Assembly (NCBI GenBank): GCA_002270565.1
Contig: NQMI01000117.1
Span: forward strand, 77,817 to 141,816
Source: Stenocarpella maydis
Taxonomy: Eukaryota; Ascomycota; Sordariomycetes; Diaporthales; Diaporthaceae
Direction of reading: 5' to 3'
DNA: 64,000 nucleotides
The notes beneath the pieces are model-generated. The model worked only from the letters and a program-made list of their open reading frames with translations. It searched no databases and was not told the DNA's origin. The position numbers and the translations under genes were made by a program. Positions 36,822 through 47,403 of this stretch are shown here, one piece after another. Each line of letters begins with the position of its first letter. The stretch's first letter is position 1.

Positions 36822-39058
36822 TTAGCCCTCGCCGTTCTCGGGGTCCTCGTCGCCCTCCTCCTCCTCCTGCAGCTCCTCGGGCATGGCCCTGGCTAGCTTG
36901 GGGTCGTGACGCTCCTTGGGCTCGAACGCGGCCTCGAATCCGTGCGCCGTGACCCAGAGGAACGAGTCCGTCTCGAAGTTGTCGAGCTGGTGGAAGAAGA
37001 TGTGGAACCTGAAGCGCAAGGAGAGTCAGCACACAACAGCCTAGCCAATGTCATTCGGTTTGGGGGCTCTTAGAGGGGCAGACTCACGAGTTTTCCTTCT
37101 CCTCCGTCTCGTAGATGCGGTTGTAGATCTGGTTCTGCTTGAACTCGTTGATCTCCTTCTCGAACCTTGTAAAATTCAGTGGCTCCCTGTCGTAGGAGCC
37201 TTCTGCCTTTTTGCTGTAGCTCTCAAAGACGGGCCGCTCCAGCAACAGGCCCAGGCCAGGGGCCTTGGGGATGGAGATGCGCGTCGGGCCGTAGCTGTCC
37301 TTTATGATGGAGACGGGGACGGCGCACCTCACGCAAAGCACGGCCATGGCGACCATCTTGCGGATCTGGTGCATCATGAAGCTCTGGCCGTGGACCTTGA
37401 GCGACAGCCATTCGGTGTCGCCGATCTGGATGGGGTTGGGGTTGACCTCGAAGGAGCGGATGTGGCGCTTGGCCGAGGGGTCCTTGAAGGGCTTCTTGAT
37501 GGTGTAGTTGTGGAAGTTGTTCGTCCCCCGGTACTGGTCCAGGGCGGCCTGGAGCTGCTGGATGCGTGCGGGCGTGACGCGGTACCTGCGCTTGGCGGCC
37601 ACATATGCCGTCTTGATCTCGCGCAAGGCAAGCTCAGCCAGTGTTGGTTGGTACTTGGGCTTCGCAGCTGGCGTGCCGTCAGAGTCCTCCGTGGGTGCAT
37701 CTGCTGGCTTCTCATCGACATCCATCTGGTCTGCCTTCGTTGCCGCGTCCTCCTCTTGCTTCGTCTCCTCAGCCTGTCCTGCGTCGACCACGCTTCCTCC
37801 CGGTGCAGCACTTGCGGGCTCCGCTTCCATCAGATCAGCGCTCATTTCGGCGTTTCCTTCGGTTTTGACTTTCTTGGATGGGCCTTCGGGACCACTTTCT
37901 CCTTCTGCCTTTCGCTTTGTGGACGACGGCTCCTTGTCTTCATCTTCTGGCTGTGCCTCATTGGTGGACAGATGCATCAGCCGTGTTACCTCGTCACGCG
38001 TCTTTTCGTCCAGCTTGGCGAGGATAGGCTGGATGTCGTTCTTCTCCACCTCGTCCCAGAAGTTCTTGATATCGTCCCATGGCTTGAACCGCTCCTCGGT
38101 GACGCCCTTCTCGCTGGCAGCGCTGATGACCTTCTTACCCAGGTAGCTCTGGGGGTGTGGCGGCAGCAGAGAGTAGCTGGGCAGGAGATACTCGTACCAC
38201 CTCGAGTCGCAGGCCTGGTAGCAGTTGAAGGCATTGTTGGTCCTCTGGATGCCCCAGATACGGATCTGTTCAGGAAGCTTCTCGTTGATCTTGGCGACGA
38301 TATCGGGGTCCTCGATGGTCAGCTTCAGGGAGATGACGTTACCGGCGGCGTGCACGCCCTTGTCTGTCCTTGCGCAGCGGATGAAGCTGGACTTCTTTGG
38401 ATCGTCGGCGTTCCTCTTGGCAATGGCGCCGGCAGCAACGAAGGCGGCGAAGAGGTCGCCTTCGATGGTCTTCTCGTTGTGATTCATCTGCATGCCCTTG
38501 TACCCTGTGCCGGCATAGCCGATGAGCACAGCAACCTTTCTCTTGGGGCGGCGGTCCTCGGCGGCGATCTCCTCGGCGGAGAAGGGGATGCTCATGTTGG
38601 TCTGCTTGGGGGCGCCATCGTCGCCGGTGGTGAGGGCAGGGTCGAAGCGGCGCTGAGTTCTGACCTCCTGGCCGCCCGGGCGCCGGTTAGTCCTGGGGGT
38701 GCGCTCACCCCTGGGCTTCAAGTCAGTGGGCATTTCGACGTGATCACAAGAGGACAGGGGGAGGGAGGCAAGGAGAGAGGGCGGAGGAGAGGAAGCTGAC
38801 TGACCTTGAGTCATCGCGGTTACGATTGTCGGGACCACCACGGCCACCTCGCCCGCCTCGCCCGCCCCGGCCTCCGCGCCCCTTTCCCCTGCCCCTCTGG
38901 CCGCGCCTGTCGTCCCAATCCTTCTTGCCATCAGGCTTGTCGGAGGTGTCACCATTGGCGGTCGCATGCGAGGCGGGCTCTGTTGCTGCTGGTGCAGCCG
39001 CAGGTGGAGGATTGGAGGGCGCAGCGGACATGTTGCCAGGCTCTTGAGGTTCTGCCAT
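36822..39058 (-). CDS. pus1: tRNA pseudouridine synthase 1
   Basis: Isomerises specific uridines to pseudouridine in tRNA (and some mRNA/snRNA); TruA family, nuclear or mitochondrial. Three exons, 39058-38805, 38710-37088 and 37008-36822, total 687 residues. Exon 1 (84 codons) is RGG-rich (GRGGRGGRGGRGGRGG) and follows MAEPQEPGNMS. The catalytic core begins VAVLIGYAGTGYKGMQ. The catalytic Asp is in RCARTDKGVHAAGN. Later family blocks include FNCYQACDSRWYEYLLPSYS, HNYTIKKPF, HGQSFMMHQIRKMVAMA and RISIPKAPGLGLLLE. A long acidic, lysine-rich insert (about residues 310-425) interrupts the domain. Exon 3 supplies the missing end (FHIFFHQLDNFET, acidic tail). A longer frame upstream of exon 2 without the RGG exon is open but non-homologous, so the spliced model is preferred. 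The acceptor after CTGAC in intron 1 is well formed. Confidence 0.92.
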
Positions 39059-39416
39059 GTTGGTTTTGTTGCGACTGCGCGGTGTCGCATGCCTTTCACA
39101 TGCTCCCCAGGGAATGAGTTTTGTTGGTGTTGATGGAAGAATTGGGATTTATTTTTTTTAGACTCGGGGCGAGCAGCACTGCGATAAGATAAATAAACTT
39201 GAGCTCCCCAAATCGGTAGGGCTGGAACAGGGTTCTTCGATGGTGGGGTCAAGTGCCTATGTACCTACCCATGTGCCTACCTAGGTACCCATGTAACTAC
39301 CTAAGTACCCATGTATCTACCTGGGTCGGCACTCCGTACTCCGTACTCCGTAGTGACCTCACCCACTCAGCCTGGCATTATACTGTGGTATATATACCAC
39401 TATTCATTCCTGCTCT
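39059..39416. other. Intergenic with degenerate tandem motif
   Basis: PUS1 promoter on the left. From about 39,252 to 39,330 a CTACCYAxGTACCCATGT-like unit is repeated about four times, then ACTCCGT repeats three times (39,329-39,350). These short repeats are common between genes in Sordariomycetes. Confidence 0.65.
39252..39330. repeat. Degenerate CTACCTAGGTACCCATGT tandem repeat
   Basis: About four imperfect units of ~17-18 nt, each with CTACC and a GTACCCATGT-like core. Confidence 0.6.
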
Positions 39417-40217
39417 TCACGTCCGCACCTCCTTCTCCAGGCCGTTCTTGTTCAGAAATGCAATAATGTCATCCATACCCTGCGGCTCGTTCAGCCAGTG
39501 TCCCCCGTCCTCATACTCATGCCATTCTACTGCCATCTCGTCCGGAAATCGCCCAAGTGTGTCCCTCAACCTCCTGCCATGGCGTATCGAGATGACAGCA
39601 TCATCTCTCGAGTGACCGAGGAATACAGGCACAGGGCGACTCTGTCCCCTCTCTGAACATGCGTCCCTGTCTGTGCCTCGGTATAGCCTCCCCAGCTGCT
39701 CGCTGCCATCATCCACGCCCACCATCCCGTGCAGAGGCATCCAGCCGCACAGCCCGATCATCCCGCCCAGCCCGGACCACACGTCCCGCTCGGCAAAGAA
39801 GGCAGCCAGCGCAACCGCGACCCCCTGGCTGATGCCACCCACAAATATCCTGCTCCTCCCCACGCGCCCCTCTTCCTCCCGCACCACACCCGCCAGCGCG
39901 GCCGCGCTGGCCCTCAGCCCCGCCAGCTGCACCTCGGGCCGCTCGTCCGGGTCCTCGGTCGACCACATGTCGAACCACTGCGCCATGCCCGTGCCGAACC
40001 GCGCGGACTGCAGCACGGGGGAAGCCGGGAACACCCACCGCGCCGTGGGGAGCAGGTCCTGCAGCGTCCTTGGCCTGTCGCCCGCCCCGGACGCCTCGCT
40101 CTCGAACATCTCGCTCGCGAACTCTGCGGCTGTGCTGTCCCGCCCGTGGAGGAGTATTATCGTGTGCGTGTGCGGCTGCCCATGTGCCGGCTCGACAGCA
40201 TGGCTGGGAGGCGCCAT
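39417..40217 (-). CDS. Acyl-protein thioesterase/lysophospholipase-like serine hydrolase
   Basis: Alpha/beta hydrolase of the phospholipase/carboxylesterase (Abhydrolase_2) group; relatives remove palmitate from proteins or hydrolyse lysophospholipids, mostly in the cytosol. 266 residues from the Met at 40,217, which has an ideal context (CACCATGGCG). Thirteen residues further upstream is another in-frame Met (40,256), less typical. The family start HTHTIILLHGRDS is at residues 17-29. The nucleophile is S130 in FVGGISQGVAVALAA. The acid is the second Asp of LGHSRDDAVI (about 218), and the base is H243 in DGGHW. No signal peptide and no intron. Other members of the family, including arabinogalactan esterases, cannot be excluded. 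Confidence 0.88.
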   Translation of the reverse strand: MAPPSHAVEPAHGQPHTHTIILLHGRDSTAAEFASEMFESEASGAGDRPRTLQDLLPTARWVFPASPVLQSARFGTGMAQWFDMWSTEDPDERPEVQLAGLRASAAALAGVVREEEGRVGRSRIFVGGISQGVAVALAAFFAERDVWSGLGGMIGLCGWMPLHGMVGVDDGSEQLGRLYRGTDRDACSERGQSRPVPVFLGHSRDDAVISIRHGRRLRDTLGRFPDEMAVEWHEYEDGGHWLNEPQGMDDIIAFLNKNGLEKEVRT

Positions 40218-40816
40218 GGTGTTGATGGAGAGTCGAGAGGAAACTGAACCAGGCAAGGAAGATCAAGTAGCAGAGAAGACCCGGCTAGGCAGCAGTACTA
40301 GTAGGGAGGTTCGAAGACGTCGATTATAAGTCGGTGCACAGACCACTTATATTCACTCCACACAATAGTGTTGAAGCCTGGATTGATCGACTATCAGAGC
40401 CTGGGACTCAAGGTTAAATATGCATTTCTCAACTGTTTTTAACACAGCACTCACAATAGGCCATAATTAGGTGCACGTATCACCAGGTATGTACATCATC
40501 CCTCTCCTCACATGTCTCAAGTGGGTTAAAGTCCTGGTCTTTTGGCACACATAGAAGGCCACATGCGCCACAACATAATCGTGAGTACACTTGCAAGTAA
40601 TGTCGGCGTGTTCAGGTATTAGTGCCCGATCGGTAATATTTAGTTTGATCTATACTGGGTTGAAAATCATCAGATGGTGTTCCCACCCCGCAGCGTCCTG
40701 CCAGACACCAGCAGCTCTAAGTTACTACATAGGTAATTACCGGTAGTTGCCCACCTAGGCATGTAGGTATTAACACCCTCCCACGCTACGACATAGTCCA
40801 TACCGCTCGTAAACCG
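40218..40816. other. Intergenic
   Basis: Promoter of the thioesterase-like gene and 3' flank of the GNAT gene; nothing else seen apart from AGGTAATTACC and CACCTAGGCATGTAGGTA-type motifs. Confidence 0.6.
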
Positions 40817-41539
40817 TCATCGACTCATCGCCCTCTCAACCTTCTCCTTGGCCTCGTCCTCCCACACATCCCAGCTCAGGCTATAGCAAAGCGAGTCCCT
40901 CCACACGTCGTCGGGGTGGCCGCCGGGCGGCAGGGCCCTGCCGTTCCCCAGCTTCCCGTACCTCCGGCCGAGCGCGTACCTCATGTGATACGGGATCCTC
41001 CCCACCAGCACGAAGCCCATCCGCTCCGCCACCCGGGCGCTGGCGGGGTTGGCCGTGCTGCAGAACCACTGCATCCTCCGCAGGCCCATCCCGCCCCCGG
41101 CCGGGTCGGCGAACCCGTACCGCAGCACCAGCCCGACGGCGTTGCTCGTGACGTGCGACCGCTGGTACGCCGGGAAGACGACCACGGGCCCCACGTCGCT
41201 GCTGAGGTCGCGCCGCGACGCGTGCGCGTAGCCCACCATGCCCGCCAGCTCGCCCTCCGGGTCCTCGGGCGACCGGCCCCTGGTCTTGTCGATGATGGCG
41301 AGGGGCATGCTGGCCGGGTCCGAGCGGCAGAGGATGTTGCCCGGGTCGGCGAACTGGGCCCTTAGCTCGCCCACCGTCGCCGGCGGCCGCGGCGGCATGT
41401 TCGCGTAGAGCTCCGGATGGCTAGCGACCTGGGCGGCGTAGGCGGCACCGTGGAGGTCCGGGTCGAACGGGACGAGCTTGACGCGGTCGTTGGCGATGGG
41501 GAAGTCTATGTGGAAGTGGAAGGCTGACTGTTCTGCCAT
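40817..41539 (-). CDS. GNAT-family N-acetyltransferase (RimJ/RimL type)
   Basis: Single exon, 240 residues. Acetyl-CoA-dependent acyltransferase of the Acetyltransf_3 type. Features: RVKLVPFDPDLHGAAY at the start, central strand AGMVGYAHA, then the acetyl-CoA loop region GPVVVFPAYQRSHVTSNAVG and the RMQWFCSTANPASARVAERMGF segment that characterises RimJ/RimL-like proteins. The end, VWRDSLCYSLSWDVWEDEA, is also family-like. The substrate is unknown; eukaryotic members often modify small molecules or ribosomal/other proteins. No signal peptide and no intron. The start ATG has a C at -3, and the protein begins with a typical MAEQ. Confidence 0.87.
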   Translation of the reverse strand: MAEQSAFHFHIDFPIANDRVKLVPFDPDLHGAAYAAQVASHPELYANMPPRPPATVGELRAQFADPGNILCRSDPASMPLAIIDKTRGRSPEDPEGELAGMVGYAHASRRDLSSDVGPVVVFPAYQRSHVTSNAVGLVLRYGFADPAGGGMGLRRMQWFCSTANPASARVAERMGFVLVGRIPYHMRYALGRRYGKLGNGRALPPGGHPDDVWRDSLCYSLSWDVWEDEAKEKVERAMSR

Positions 41540-42126
41540 GGTTTTGGGTGCGATATGTTTTAGGCAGCCAGGTGCTTTTTTTTTGAGGTGCAGTAGTTGT
41601 TGGCTGGATTAGAGGTGCGTTGAGGGCTTCGTCCAGAGACGCAGATGTGTGGCTTGCTCATGGGGCAGTTCGAGGGTTGCAGGACGGCGAGATGGGCAGG
41701 GAACTTCAGCAGGTAATCAAGTCTGTATCTTGCCCTGAGTCGCGCTATCCTGATGAAGTATTTTGATCTGGTAATGCGCCCTTCCAGTGACGCGCTCCTG
41801 GTGCACTTGACCGATATCCACTGCGAGTTGTGGATGCTCACCTGCGCAGGAGCGAGTCGGCGCTCGGCTTCGGATCGGAGCTACATCCTGGTTTCCAAAG
41901 CTGACTTTGTTGTTGCGTATCTGTGAGACATCACAATGATGCCACGTGGCAAGTATGAAAGTCATATCGACTAGAAGGTACAAACTTAAACGGTACGCGG
42001 AATGAGACTTCAAGAGAAGTGGCGGGAGACACGCCTCGATAGATTTCCACTAACTACATGTCGGAGAAAGTCTCTCGAATATTAGTACATGTTCGTCCCG
42101 TCGCTCGTCCCGTTCTTCCGCGGCCT
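41540..42126. other. Intergenic
   Basis: Promoter of the GNAT gene and 3' side of the broken gene at 42.1 kb. Short minus-strand frames here have no support. Confidence 0.55.
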
Positions 42127-43313
42127 CATCCAGCCCTCATTTCTTCGGTCATGGCTGGAAGATTATGTTCAATCTGGAACTGGGCTAATTCTGCATCGGC
42201 TTGCACAATTCGCCCCCCAAGATCCAAGAAAAATTGGCCGTTCTCCTGCGTTTGACGCCTTGTCAGCAACACATAATCTCTCGTACAGTACATCTAATCG
42301 CCATTGAGCAGTCGCTGGACCCCTGAATACTCACTTTGGTTGCGATCGCCTTGATTCTCTGCCTAGCATCCTCCATTGTCTTACGAAGATCATCCATGGC
42401 AGCATCTTGTTCCGCGTCGGAAATCTCAGTCATAGGTAAATGTGCCAGTTTTGAAAGACACGGTTGTATACAGTCTGTTGAAAGTCGCTGGTAGAGCCTG
42501 GACTCCTGGATCGCAACTGTGGAAATACATCTCAGTAGCAGCAACGCTTGGCGGATGGCCTGTGTTGATAATGTCAGCGATCAAACTCAAGTAGCTGCTT
42601 GCTCAAGACGGTTTTGGGGCTCACGATTCCTTGCTTTGGGCCGTATTCCAGCGAAATTCTCTCGTTGCCTTTTAGTATTCCAGACTGAACCGTTCTGAGG
42701 AATTGCTTCGAGTGGTGGACCGCCATATCTTCAATGAATGTGCTCATCTTATTAAAGTAAGACAACACGCGTTTCATGTCGTTGTGAAACCTTGAGAGGG
42801 TTCCGATGGCAGATTTGAGAGTTCTGCGGACTTCCGCCTAGATCTTCCGTGATGAGCGGTTGTGTTCAGAATGGTGTCCAGCTGCTGAGCTCACAAGCGG
42901 GGCTTTGCTCGAGTCGAGACGAGCGACTTTGTCGGCGAACGCCGCAGCCCGATCTATGGCTTCCTACTATATCTTCTTATTCTTACACGTGTCTGCTTTA
43001 GCCCTGTTCAGCGCTTGACGTTGGGCCTCCAACTTGGCCTCTCTTGAACGTAGAAGCACTGCCTTCATGTAGCAGCGTCTACGGCCACAAAGGGGTTCTA
43101 TTTTCTTATCGGATATACTCAGAAGCTGCGTGCTTGATGTTGGTTGAAGGCTCGATTGTATCAATATAGGAGCACTGGAAAACAAAGTTTTAGTCGTTGC
43201 AATTGGAGTTGAAACATCTGAAGGTCCGGACCTACGTTGCCGAAGGCTTGTCCGGGCTGGGAGAGAGCCAAACCCGCTAATCTCTCCGCTCTATTGGCTG
43301 CTTGAGTTACTGC
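42127..43313 (-). pseudogene. Eroded coiled-coil protein gene with TAG TAG and a frameshift
   Basis: Five coding-like blocks on the minus strand are separated by GT-AG introns that keep frame: about 43313-43248, 43189-42895 (containing two consecutive TAGs at 42964-42969), 42837-42625, 42559-42335 and 42245-42127. The blocks look truly coding: RSREAKLEAQRQALNRAK, AAAFADKVARLDSSKA, VLSYFNKMSTFIEDMA, DAAMDDLRKTMEDARQRIK and AELAQFQIEHNLPAMTE. The first block does not join the second in frame. The tandem stops are best explained by two CAG-to-TAG changes. I do not recognise the family; it is predicted helical and coiled-coil, with a KQFLRTV-KGNERISLE-GPKQ patch. No start codon could be set. An unseen intron or recoding are alternatives. 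Confidence 0.55.
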
Positions 43314-44220
43314 CTACTTCCTTCCCATAAAAAAATGCGTTACATACCTGGGTACATATATAGTTTCGTTACCTACCTAGGTAGCCTCTTGCGCGTAAAC
43401 ATTAACGCCTCTGCGAAGAGGAGGAATTTCAACTTTGCGCAAAGATCGTACTCACCCAGGCGACAGTGCTTGTGCCAATTTCAAACGGCGACCTCGGGGA
43501 GGGCAGAGCGCACATTCAAACATAAATGCGTGGCGCCCAATCGCGACTCTAATCCTAGGGTAGGTGGCCATCATAGCCTGGCGGCCGTGGTGACTGACAC
43601 AATCCCCTCCCCAAGCCCAACCAAGAATGCAACGCAATCTACCATGCCGCATTAACCAGGAATTTGTGGCGTCCGGGCAGGCCTGTTGCGTGGACCCATA
43701 ATCACTCGTCGCCGACAATGGGGCAGCCGTGGCGCTCCATGGCGGAAAAAAAAAGGGACGCCTCCATTGTCTGCTGGATCTGTGCGCTGCACGTGCGAAC
43801 GCCAGCTGGGGTCCCGCTAGGCAACGTCAACGAGGGGGGCATGGCAAATGAGTCGTCTGAGTATTTACATATTTGCACGTGAAGGGGGTCTAACACAACA
43901 CTAGGAGGCGGCGGGCATGGAGCTCGCTGGCTGCCCATCGCCTTGGCCCGGGTCAACTGTTTTAAATGAGAGGGACTGTCGCTTGAGAAACGTGCCGCCT
44001 CTTTGTGTATCTCATCTCATAACATTCTCGGCCCCGTGAATAACCTCTACGAGGCCCCGACCCCCAGCTCTTGGCTCCCAGGTGCTGCCAGCCCCATGTC
44101 CCCCCCGCTCATCTTTCCCCAGCCTACGAAGCTCACGCCCTGACCAAGCACATCCTGTCCAGCCGTCATCGCGAGACCAAGACCGACACGTTAAACAAAG
44201 AAAAAAGAAAAAGAAAAAGA
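43314..44220. other. Intergenic
   Basis: No supportable gene. An A-run lies near 43,745. The end is the A-rich leader (AAAGAAAAAAGAAAAAGAAA) of the PLAC8 gene. Confidence 0.55.
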
Positions 44221-44958
44221 ATGGCGGCCCCGGCTTCCTCCCAGCCCGCGCCCCAGCCGGCGTCCCCCAGCACCATCGACAACCACGATGTCGAGGACTG
44301 GAAGCAGCGCTTCAACACCGTGCTCGCCAGGCCGTCCGAGCACGTTAGGAGCGCCTCGCCCGCGACCGCCGAGGCGTGGCACAGCTTGCTCTTCGGCTGC
44401 TGCAGCCCGCTCGACCTGTGCGTCGTGACGTACTGCTTGCCGTGCGTCACCTTTGGCAAGACCTACCACAGGCTGCGCAAGAACGGGAGGATGGAGGGCT
44501 ACGAGCCCATAAACACCACTGTGAGTTCTGCGCCCGTTGTCACATGGGACCGATAGGAGGAACACACACACACACACACACACACCATTAACCCCCCCCC
44601 CCGCCAGGCTTGTTGCGATGTGGATTTTGCTGAACTAAGAAACCCCCCCCCATCAACAAAGTGCCTCCTCTTCTGCGCGTCAGGCTGCTTCGGCCTGCAC
44701 TGGATCCCCCTGTCCATGCAGCGCGCCGACCTCCGCGAGAAGTACCACCTCCGCGGCAGCTGCGCGGCCGACATCGCCACCGCGTGCTGCTGCGCCCTGT
44801 GCGACCTCGTGCAGCAGGAGAAGGAGTCGGCCCACCGCGAGCCCCTCGCCGCCGGCCCCACCGCGAGCGGCGCGGCCCAGCAGGGGTACCAGGCGCAGGG
44901 CGGCATGACGTACCCGGAGCAGCCTGCGGCGGGCGGCCCCTCCGGCGCCGTCCGCTGA
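44221..44958 (+). CDS. PLAC8-family cysteine-rich protein
   Basis: Two exons, 44221-44520 and 44662-44958 (phase 0), 198 residues. PLAC8/Cys-rich domain: FGCCSPLDLCVVTYCLPCVTFGKTY in exon 1 (written here in two blocks, LFGCCSPLDLCVVT and YCLPCVTFGK), and in exon 2 CLLFCASGCFGLHWIP then the SMQRADLREKYHLRGS and CCCALCDLVQQEKE blocks. Family members are membrane-associated proteins linked to cell size, cadmium resistance and ion homeostasis; the fungal role is not established. The N-terminus is Pro/Ala/Ser-rich and the C-terminus is Gly/Ala/Gln-rich. The intron is 141 nt and carries a CA repeat and C-runs. The start has an A-rich context just upstream of the ATG. Confidence 0.9.
44562..44585. 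repeat. (AC)12 microsatellite in the PLAC8 intron
   Basis: Twelve perfect AC units followed by C-runs, inside the intron of the PLAC8 gene; probably polymorphic in length. Confidence 0.9.
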
Positions 44959-45783
44959 GCCCGTACGGCAGGAGAAGGCACCTGAACCCGGGCCGGCGGG
45001 CGCGTAAGGGGGTGTTTTCCAGTGGGTGTGGGTGTCTTCCGGCATTTCTCGGTAGGTTGACTGCCGTTGGGGGTCAATAGTTCGCGGTGCGTCTGCAGGG
45101 TTAGGGAGTGTGATTTGCCAGTTTTACCAGTCCGCTGACTGGTGCTCGTTAATCGTGGTGGGATGGTCATCTGCATTCGAGAAGGCACCGAGTTGCGCCT
45201 CATTGCCAACCTGTCACTACCAACGCACTTTCCAGTAGCCCTTGGGCGGAGCAAGGGGGTAGCGCGATAGGTAGTGGGGTCTTGGTGTACAAGTTTGAGT
45301 CTGTGAAACAGGTCTTTATGCAACTTCTCTTCTGTCCGAAAAAAAAAAAAAAAAGGTCAAAAAAAATGCAGATCATATCGATGTAATTATAAGACGAAAG
45401 GCAAAGAGCCGAGACAGGTGTTGTAAACGCCTTTGCAAGTCTGGTTCCTGGGAAGAAATCCGTCGCACTTGCGAAGGTAAAGCAGGCAGAGAGAGGAGAT
45501 GGGGGTATTTCAAGGAAGTAGCACATCGTCAGGGCTCTCTTTGGTCATCAAACTGGCCTTTCGGGCCATCAGACCGGGGAACAAGCGTGCTTGGATGCTT
45601 CGACTCGGGGGTCGAAACTGCTCCAACACAAGCTTGACCCAGCGGATTTGGCTTCGTCATCCGAGTGCTATAGGACAATGTCTGTCAGGAGACCATACAT
45701 GGCGGATAGAGGCGAAATATGGGGAGTGTTTTTTTTTTGTGGTTGCTGCCGCTGTCCGGAGTGCCGGTCAAAGGCTAACTGGT
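44959..45783. other. Intergenic between convergent genes
   Basis: 3' flanks of the PLAC8 and RIO1 genes; A- and T-runs near 45,339, 45,361 and 45,732. Nothing else recognised. Confidence 0.6.
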
Positions 45784-47403
45784 TCATTTCTTCTTCCTAG
45801 ACGTCGAATTTACCAGTTTCTTCTTGACAGATTTGGGCATCTTCTCTTTCCTCTTCTCCCGCTTGGACTCTTTCACCGCTTGCTTGTGGGCCTGAGGTCG
45901 TATTAGCACAGATTTTATAATCTCGGGGAAGCGTCGGATGCCGCGGTGACCTACCCTCTTCTCGTCCTTGTCCAGGAACCTCTTGCCCCGCGGCCGGTCG
46001 TCACCCGCACCAGACTCGCTTCCGCTCCCGCCCAGCGACGCGCCATCGTCAGACTCCTCATCTGACTCGGGACTGACCTGGGCATCCTCATCTGCACCGG
46101 CCTTGTTATCCTTGGATAGCACGACCTGGTCAGCGAGCAGGTTTCGGTAGACAAGCGAGTCGCCCTCCCCTGTGCCCAGCTTCCGCCCGTCCGCCTCAAT
46201 GTCGTATACTTGCTCGAGCGTCTGTGGGATGTATTGGTTCCGGAATACTTCGTTATCGACCTCCTGGTCCGCGAGGGCCTGCTCGTCCTCGCCGACCGCC
46301 AGCCTGGTTGCGTACAGAACCTCAATGGTCTTGTTCATCTCCGGTCCCTCGACTGGTCCTTGCGATTCGATGATGAAATCAAACACTGTGCGGTCTGCAA
46401 GAGTGTCGACTCCTTGTCTCCGGAAGAAGTCGCCTACATTCTTGATGTCCATGCGCAAGAACTCGAGTGATCGGGGGTGGTCGTGTTCGACGCTCTGGGA
46501 CACATCGATGATATATAGTGTCTGGTTGTGGTACAGGATGTTGTACTCGCTCAGATCAGCATGCACAAGCCTGCAGACCTGATACATACGCCTCATGAGC
46601 CCGAGCAATTGGATGTACAGTCTCCTCCACTCGTCGTCACTCGTGACCTGGGCATCCCGCAGTCTCGGGTACGCCCAGCCCTTCCTGTCGCCCAGGAAGC
46701 CAATGACGATTACGTGCAGTTTCAGCGAGATGGGCTCTGGACAGGGTATGCCGGCAGAGTGTATCCTCCTCAGGTTCCGGAACTCCTTCTCGGCCCACAG
46801 CTTAACCATCTTCCTGTTGTTTCCCTTCTCCGAGCCGCCCTTGAATCTGTGCTCGCCAGTGATGTACCTCTCGCGGTCCTTGAAGACCAGGATCGCCGTC
46901 TTGTAGATCTTGATGGCCTTCTGTGCGGGCTCGGAGCCGTCCTCTGGGTGCAGCACGGCGCCGTAGACGTTGGCCTCCTTGCCTGTGCTGATGGCGCCGT
47001 GGATCTCGGAGACGACGCCGCGGTTGATCATCTGCAGCAGGATCATGCGCGTGCGCTGGTCCAGCACGAGCTCGCTTGTGGCGCGGTCGGCCTTGTCCTT
47101 GTCGCGGTCCTGCGTTTGCTTGACATCGTCGAGGCGGATCTTGGCGGCGTGCTTGGAGAGTGCGGATATCTGGTCGTCCACGTTGGCCCTCGTGTTGGCT
47201 GAGGGCTTGCTCGTCCTCGGCGCGGCGCCTGCTGGCCCGCTGGCCGTTTGTCTGTTGAAGGACCTGCCCTCGGGCCCGTCGCGGTCGAAATCGTCGTCAT
47301 CAAAGATGTCGTCGAGGTCGTCTTCGTCGTCTTCCGCCTCCTCTGCGGGCGTGGGGTTACTGATTGGCTCCTTGGGAGCATCTGAAACACTTTCTTGGGC
47401 CAT
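45784..47403 (-). CDS. rio1: RIO1 atypical serine/threonine kinase
   Basis: Kinase/ATPase needed for late 40S ribosomal subunit maturation and cell-cycle progression; cytoplasm and nucleus. The frame is open over 539 codons, but a 63-nt in-frame segment (45,892-45,954) has a GTAGGT donor and CCTCAG acceptor, and removing it joins KDEKR directly to AHKQAVKESKREKRKEK as in other RIO1 proteins. The mature protein is therefore probably 518 residues. Hallmarks: STGKEANVYGAV nucleotide loop, LVHADLSEYNILYH catalytic loop, and IIDVSQSVEHDHP metal-binding loop. The N-terminus is acidic (DDEDDLDDIFDDDD). The C-terminal tail is acidic/Ser-rich, then strongly basic. Start: MAQESVSD with an ACC context. 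Confidence 0.95.
   Translation of the reverse strand: MAQESVSDAPKEPISNPTPAEEAEDDEDDLDDIFDDDDFDRDGPEGRSFNRQTASGPAGAAPRTSKPSANTRANVDDQISALSKHAAKIRLDDVKQTQDRDKDKADRATSELVLDQRTRMILLQMINRGVVSEIHGAISTGKEANVYGAVLHPEDGSEPAQKAIKIYKTAILVFKDRERYITGEHRFKGGSEKGNNRKMVKLWAEKEFRNLRRIHSAGIPCPEPISLKLHVIVIGFLGDRKGWAYPRLRDAQVTSDDEWRRLYIQLLGLMRRMYQVCRLVHADLSEYNILYHNQTLYIIDVSQSVEHDHPRSLEFLRMDIKNVGDFFRRQGVDTLADRTVFDFIIESQGPVEGPEMNKTIEVLYATRLAVGEDEQALADQEVDNEVFRNQYIPQTLEQVYDIEADGRKLGTGEGDSLVYRNLLADQVVLSKDNKAGADEDAQVSPESDEESDDGASLGGSGSESGAGDDRPRGKRFLDKDEKRVGHRGIRRFPEIIKSVLIRPQAHKQAVKESKREKRKEKMPKSVKKKLVNSTSRKKK

Noticed and set aside
37048..38799. 583-codon plus-strand frame antisense to PUS1
   Set aside because: Shadow of the well-supported PUS1 exon; composition (Leu/Val/Asp repeats) mirrors the opposite strand.
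43302..43655. 117-codon plus-strand frame
   Set aside because: No family, overlaps the 5' side of the broken coiled-coil gene and contains AT-rich intergenic words.
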